Source: Bacterioplanoides sp965200585
Lineage (GTDB): Bacteria > Pseudomonadota > Gammaproteobacteria > Pseudomonadales > Oceanobacteraceae
DNA: 64,000 nucleotides
Direction: 5' to 3' (one strand)
Assembly: GCF_965200585.1 (NCBI RefSeq)
Contig: NZ_OZ241361.1
Shown one piece after another: positions 60,897 through 64,000 of this stretch. The position numbers were made by a program, and so were the translations under genes. The notes under the pieces were generated by a model. The model was not told the DNA's origin. It saw only the letters and a list, made by a program, of their open reading frames with translations, and made no database searches. The first letter of the stretch is position 1. Each line of letters begins with the position of its first letter.

Positions 60897-61909
60897 TTCG
60901 TCAAAGCCTGTGCCCTGACCCGCTCATGGGCAGCAAAATGTTGCTCCAGTAATGCCTGATATTCACGCTGATAATCGTCGGGGGCCAGATTCGCCTGTTG
61001 CAGCTGGTTGACCACCTGACGAAAGCCTTCCAACCGCTGTTGCCATTGCGCCCGCTGCTGATCCAGCGCCTGCAATCGTTGTGCAGCGGCTTCACCCACC
61101 ACTTCGGCTCGTTGCTGGAATTTCTCCGAGGTTGATAATTCGGCCCGATCAATCGCCAGCAATTGTTTTTGCTGCTGATCACGCTGACGTTGCAACTGCA
61201 TACCGATAGGTAATTCCGCCTGCAGATTCACCAGAGCCTGAGATTTTTCAGCATCATTCAGCGAAGAGTTGAGAATTTCCGCACGCGCGAGCGTGTTGTT
61301 ATCCAGACGACGATCAAAGGCAAAAAAGACATCGGCAACGTCGGCGCCCAACCAGCGATCCTGCAGTGCGGTTAACGCTTGTTGGCGTTCGTTCATAAAC
61401 CGAATCCGGCGTGTGTTATCCCAGTCAGCAGCATCAAACTGAGGCTGCTGATACTGCTGCTCAAACTCCACCAGCGCCGATTTATAAGCCAGATAATTGT
61501 TCATAATATCGTGCGCCTGCTGCAACGCCGGCCCAGATAACTGCTGCTGCAATGCTTGCTGAATATTACCGCGAATTGTATTCAGCGACAGCTCACCAAC
61601 GGCACTCAGATAATAATCGAACAGATCCCTTAAGCCTGCGGTCACACGCAGCTCATCACCCCGGGAAATCAACGCAACACCATGGGAGGTGCCACTCAGA
61701 GAGTCGGCAATTTGCAACCTTGGTTGGGCAGACGACCAGGGCTCATCCGTCGACAAAACTGCGATATCAGCGTTAGGCAAGCCATCAGCCGCAGTGAAAG
61801 TTTGTGGCTGCTCAGGAGCAAGCAGACCGGTTCGGAACATCACCAGAGGAACCGTCACAGCAGCGGCAAGCAGAGCCGCTGCTGGCAGACGGTATGTTTT
61901 GATTGTCAT
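60893..61909 (-). CDS. lifO: Lipase-specific foldase (lipase chaperone)
   Basis: A steric chaperone that folds the secreted lipase in the periplasm. It has 338 residues with an N-terminal membrane anchor (about residues 8-26), a Pro/Ala-rich linker and the Lif signature RDLFDYYLSAVGE near residues 94-106 (consensus RxxFDY(F/C)LSAxGE). The rest is almost entirely helical and rich in Gln, as in Pseudomonas and Burkholderia Lif. It begins 7 bp after the lipase stop in the same direction, the classical lipA-lif operon order. Confidence 0.95.
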   Translation of the reverse strand: MTIKTYRLPAAALLAAAVTVPLVMFRTGLLAPEQPQTFTAADGLPNADIAVLSTDEPWSSAQPRLQIADSLSGTSHGVALISRGDELRVTAGLRDLFDYYLSAVGELSLNTIRGNIQQALQQQLSGPALQQAHDIMNNYLAYKSALVEFEQQYQQPQFDAADWDNTRRIRFMNERQQALTALQDRWLGADVADVFFAFDRRLDNNTLARAEILNSSLNDAEKSQALVNLQAELPIGMQLQRQRDQQQKQLLAIDRAELSTSEKFQQRAEVVGEAAAQRLQALDQQRAQWQQRLEGFRQVVNQLQQANLAPDDYQREYQALLEQHFAAHERVRAQALTN

Positions 61910-61916
61910 TGTGCTG

Positions 61917-62885
61917 TTATAAACCCGCCTGCTTCAGACGATTGGCATGAGTGCGGTATAACGACAACGGATCGGTATTAAACAAGGCGTGAATACCCAG
62001 TGCCTGGTTAATTAAATCACCGTGGTTCATCTTGTAGTCATCACGAATCACAGTGCCAAAATGGCTGGCACAGCTGCCAGTAATACCGTCATTACTTTCG
62101 CCGCCAAACAATAATCCAGTGGTACCAAACAAGTAATCCAGTGGATCAGCTGCATTGGTAAAGCTGTCGCCACCACCCCAGGAGTACAAGCGGATATCAT
62201 GGCCATTAACGCTCACCGAGGCAGGGCCCTCACCGCAGACTTCTGCCGGTAAACCCAGTGGGAACTGTGCATTAAAATCGGCAGCACCGGCGCTGGTGAA
62301 TTCACTGGTCAGCGCCCGCGCACTGCCCGGGCCAACCTCATCACCCGACAGGCGATCAATCAAGGTACCAGCGGCGTCCACCAGCGTTTCGTATACATCG
62401 CCACCCAGAGAATCTTCAGGGAAAGCATTATTCAGCAGGTCGGCAATCGGAGCACCAGTATGAGGTGAACCAATGGTCGTGACTGACGCCACCAGATCCG
62501 GGCGTACCGTCATGACATAGCGGGAAGTTAAGCCACCCTGACTGTGGGCAACCAAATTAAACTTTTCGATTGAGGGGTCGGTGGCGCGAATATTATCCAG
62601 CTGCTGAATCAGCTGCTCACCGCGTTCGACCGAACTGTTAAAAGCATTGATTTCACCGGTGAACACCCGGGCTCCTTCGGCCTCGAGTTTTTCACTGATT
62701 TTGTACCAGTACTCAACCCCGGCAATGGAATCAAACGCCAGAATACCCTGCACCAGCATCATGGGGTGCTGGGTTTGAGTAAAGCCGCTGGGGGCCGGTT
62801 GTGTCGACATTGCCTGTGTATTAACAGCAGCGACTGAACTTGCCAGCAGACTCGCCGCCGCCAGTTTAGAGAAGGATTTTTTCAT
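61917..62885 (-). CDS. lipA: Secreted triacylglycerol lipase, family I
   Basis: A foldase-dependent lipase of 322 residues. A Sec signal peptide ends near residue 26. Mature motifs are HPMMLVQGILAFDSI (oxyanion loop), the nucleophile elbow AHSQGG with S115 (Ala replaces the usual Gly before His), SIGSPHTGAPIADLL-like sequence (here TIGSPHTGAPIADLL), and catalytic Asp and His in the NDGITGSC and MNHGD regions. A probable disulfide joins the Cys of EVCGEG to that of GSCASH. Export is expected through the type II system after foldase-assisted folding. It heads the lipA-lifO operon; 229 bp upstream to the antiporter end include a hairpin. Confidence 0.93.
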   Translation of the reverse strand: MKKSFSKLAAASLLASSVAAVNTQAMSTQPAPSGFTQTQHPMMLVQGILAFDSIAGVEYWYKISEKLEAEGARVFTGEINAFNSSVERGEQLIQQLDNIRATDPSIEKFNLVAHSQGGLTSRYVMTVRPDLVASVTTIGSPHTGAPIADLLNNAFPEDSLGGDVYETLVDAAGTLIDRLSGDEVGPGSARALTSEFTSAGAADFNAQFPLGLPAEVCGEGPASVSVNGHDIRLYSWGGGDSFTNAADPLDYLFGTTGLLFGGESNDGITGSCASHFGTVIRDDYKMNHGDLINQALGIHALFNTDPLSLYRTHANRLKQAGL

Positions 62886-63060
62886 TATTGTTGCCCGTTG
62901 TTATTTTTATGTGGACTTTGAGTATAGGAAGACTAAAAAAGTGCCTCATACCGCCAATTAAGCCATTGTTGACAATTGGTACGTAGGTACTTCTAAAAAA
63001 TAGTTGTTCACTTATTAACCAGAATAAGAAGGCGGATCGTTATGCCCGAGGGGTGGTTGT

Positions 63061-63091
63061 AACTGCGTCAGGAGATGATTCTGACGCAGTT
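63061..63091 (-). terminator. Hairpin after the antiporter gene
   Basis: Inverted repeat AACTGCGTCAG/CTGACGCAGTT (63061-63071 and 63081-63091), about 24 bp after the antiporter stop. There is no clear T-run on the minus strand; probably a weak terminator. Confidence 0.6.
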
Positions 63092-63114
63092 AAACCAGTG
63101 ACTGAAAGACAGTG

Positions 63115-64000
63115 TCAGAGCACCATGGCCGCAACCCAACCGGCGGCTAATAGTGGCAGGTTAAAGTGCAGGAAGGTTGGAATCACGGTATCGCTCATAT
63201 GGTTGTGCTGGCCGTCGGCATTCAGACCTGCGGTTGGCCCCAGGGTCGAATCCGATGCCGGAGAACCCGCATCACCGAGCGCACCAGCAGTACCCACTAA
63301 CGCCACAATCGCCAGTGGGCTGAAGCCCATCTGCAGACACAGTGGCACATAAATCGCGGCAATAATCGGAATGGTTGAGAACGACGAGCCAATACCCATT
63401 GTCAGCAGCAGGCCCACCACCAACAGCATCATCGCAGCCAGGGCTTTATTGCCTGCCAGCCAATCTGACGCGCCGTTCACCAGCTGATCAATATGGCCGG
63501 TGGTTTTTAACACTTCGGAGAAGCCTGAGGCGGCAATCATAATAAAGCCAATCGACGCCATCATCTTCATACCATCGACCAACACGCCGTCTGATTCATT
63601 CCAACGAATCACGCCGGTCGCGGAGAACAATAAGAAACCCGCCATTGCACCCAGCACCATGGAGCCAGTGTATAACTGCATCACAAACGCCAGTACAATC
63701 GCCGCACCCGCAACCCATAACGATTTGGCGTTATAACCTTGCTCAGTGTGTTCGGTTTTTTCGACCTGGCTCATGTTGTAGACGCGCTTACCGCGATAGC
63801 TGAACAATGCGGCAATCAGAAGGCCAACCACCATGCCCAGAGCCGGAATCGCCATGGCTTTTACCACTGAGACACCTTCTACATCCAGACCCGCGGCAGC
63901 AACTTTGCCCAGCAGAATATCGTTAAGGTAGATGCTGCCAAAGCCCACCGGCAGGAACATATACGGCGTTACCAGGCCAAAAGTCAGCACACAGGCCACC
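63115..64000 (-). CDS. Na+/H+ antiporter family protein, 3' part; gene runs off the right edge
   Basis: The visible 294 residues are a polytopic membrane protein with about eight hydrophobic segments. It resembles the NhaC/YuiF-type antiporter family in having a TM arrangement with GMGSSFS-like sequence (here GIGSSFSTIPIIAAIYVPL) and GTAGALGDAGSPASDSTLGP near the C-terminus, where Asp and Ser residues in the membrane are likely cation ligands. The family is about 430-460 residues, so roughly the first third lies outside the window. Substrate could be Na+ or an organic solute antiported with it. It is monocistronic as far as seen. Confidence 0.85.
   Translation of the reverse strand, partial: VACVLTFGLVTPYMFLPVGFGSIYLNDILLGKVAAAGLDVEGVSVVKAMAIPALGMVVGLLIAALFSYRGKRVYNMSQVEKTEHTEQGYNAKSLWVAGAAIVLAFVMQLYTGSMVLGAMAGFLLFSATGVIRWNESDGVLVDGMKMMASIGFIMIAASGFSEVLKTTGHIDQLVNGASDWLAGNKALAAMMLLVVGLLLTMGIGSSFSTIPIIAAIYVPLCLQMGFSPLAIVALVGTAGALGDAGSPASDSTLGPTAGLNADGQHNHMSDTVIPTFLHFNLPLLAAGWVAAMVL

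Noticed and set aside
62940..62990. Sigma54 or sigma70 promoter for the lipase operon
   Set aside because: A TATACT-like -10 is present on the minus strand, but no matching -35 or -24/-12 element was found.
1..64000. CRISPR array, prophage, insertion sequence or integron
   Set aside because: No spaced repeat array, transposase, integrase or phage structural gene was seen in any frame.

Overview
The window reads as ordinary chromosome of a marine-type gammaproteobacterium, most like the Oceanospirillales/Pseudomonadales border. This is inferred from gene families and synteny only, since no database search was possible. Supporting signs are the block pckA-hslO-hslR-yrfG-nudE (also conserved in enterics), a divergent typA/glnA pair with enteric-style NtrC/sigma54 control, an argH/algZ/algR neighbourhood as in Pseudomonas, a lipase with its steric foldase, and two surface proteins with GlyGly-CTERM tails. 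Coding density is high. No rRNA, CRISPR array, prophage or insertion sequence was found.

Layout. 1-7.6 kb: PEP carboxykinase (cut by the left edge), redox chaperone Hsp33 and Hsp15, nucleotidase YrfG, Nudix hydrolase NudE, a large hybrid histidine kinase and lrgAB. 7.6-13.4 kb: tRNA-Leu(UAG), an AI-2E-family permease, a CpxRA-like two-component pair, malic enzyme and a periplasmic solute-binding protein. 13.5-17.2 kb: typA and glnA around a 441-bp regulatory interval. 17.3-21.5 kb: a LysR regulator divergent from cytochrome b561-yceI, a lipoprotein dipeptidase and a frameshifted zinc-ribbon membrane protein. 21.6-25.2 kb: three envelope lipoproteins (COG3014-like, LpoB-like, LPP20-like). 25.3-32.7 kb: YheV-like, oligopeptidase A, gamma carbonic anhydrase, YebC/YeeN, a choice-of-anchor I lipoprotein and an NCS2 purine permease. 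32.7-36.2 kb: a frameshifted algR, algZ and argH. 36.2-41.5 kb: an AT-rich TPR protein, a zinc-protease lipoprotein with FN3 domains and a deacetylase-family enzyme.

41.5-48.1 kb is a cyanate module. A PAS-sigma54 activator is divergent from an ABC transporter, cyanase and a DUF1348 protein. The interval contains an exact -24/-12 promoter and a cluster of TACGA half-sites. 48-53.6 kb: a lipoprotein, a LysR regulator divergent from a dienoyl-CoA isomerase, GltS and a DHH phosphoesterase. 53.4-58.6 kb is the most unusual stretch. A segment carrying the 3' end of the DHH gene and an entire antisense beta-helix/GlyGly-CTERM gene has been tandemly duplicated. It left two diverged paralogues and a 53-codon fossil of the DHH gene between them. 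58.7-64 kb: a 2OG-Fe(II) oxygenase, gmhB, plsC, lifO-lipA and an Na+/H+ antiporter cut by the right edge.

How the genes connect. pckA and maeB handle C4/C3 gluconeogenic flux. NtrC-controlled glnA and sigma54-controlled cyanate uptake and cyanase point to nitrogen scavenging, because cyanase releases ammonia that GlnA assimilates. Two genes (algR and the zinc-ribbon protein) have apparent single-event frameshifts that could be real mutations or assembly errors; raw reads would settle this.
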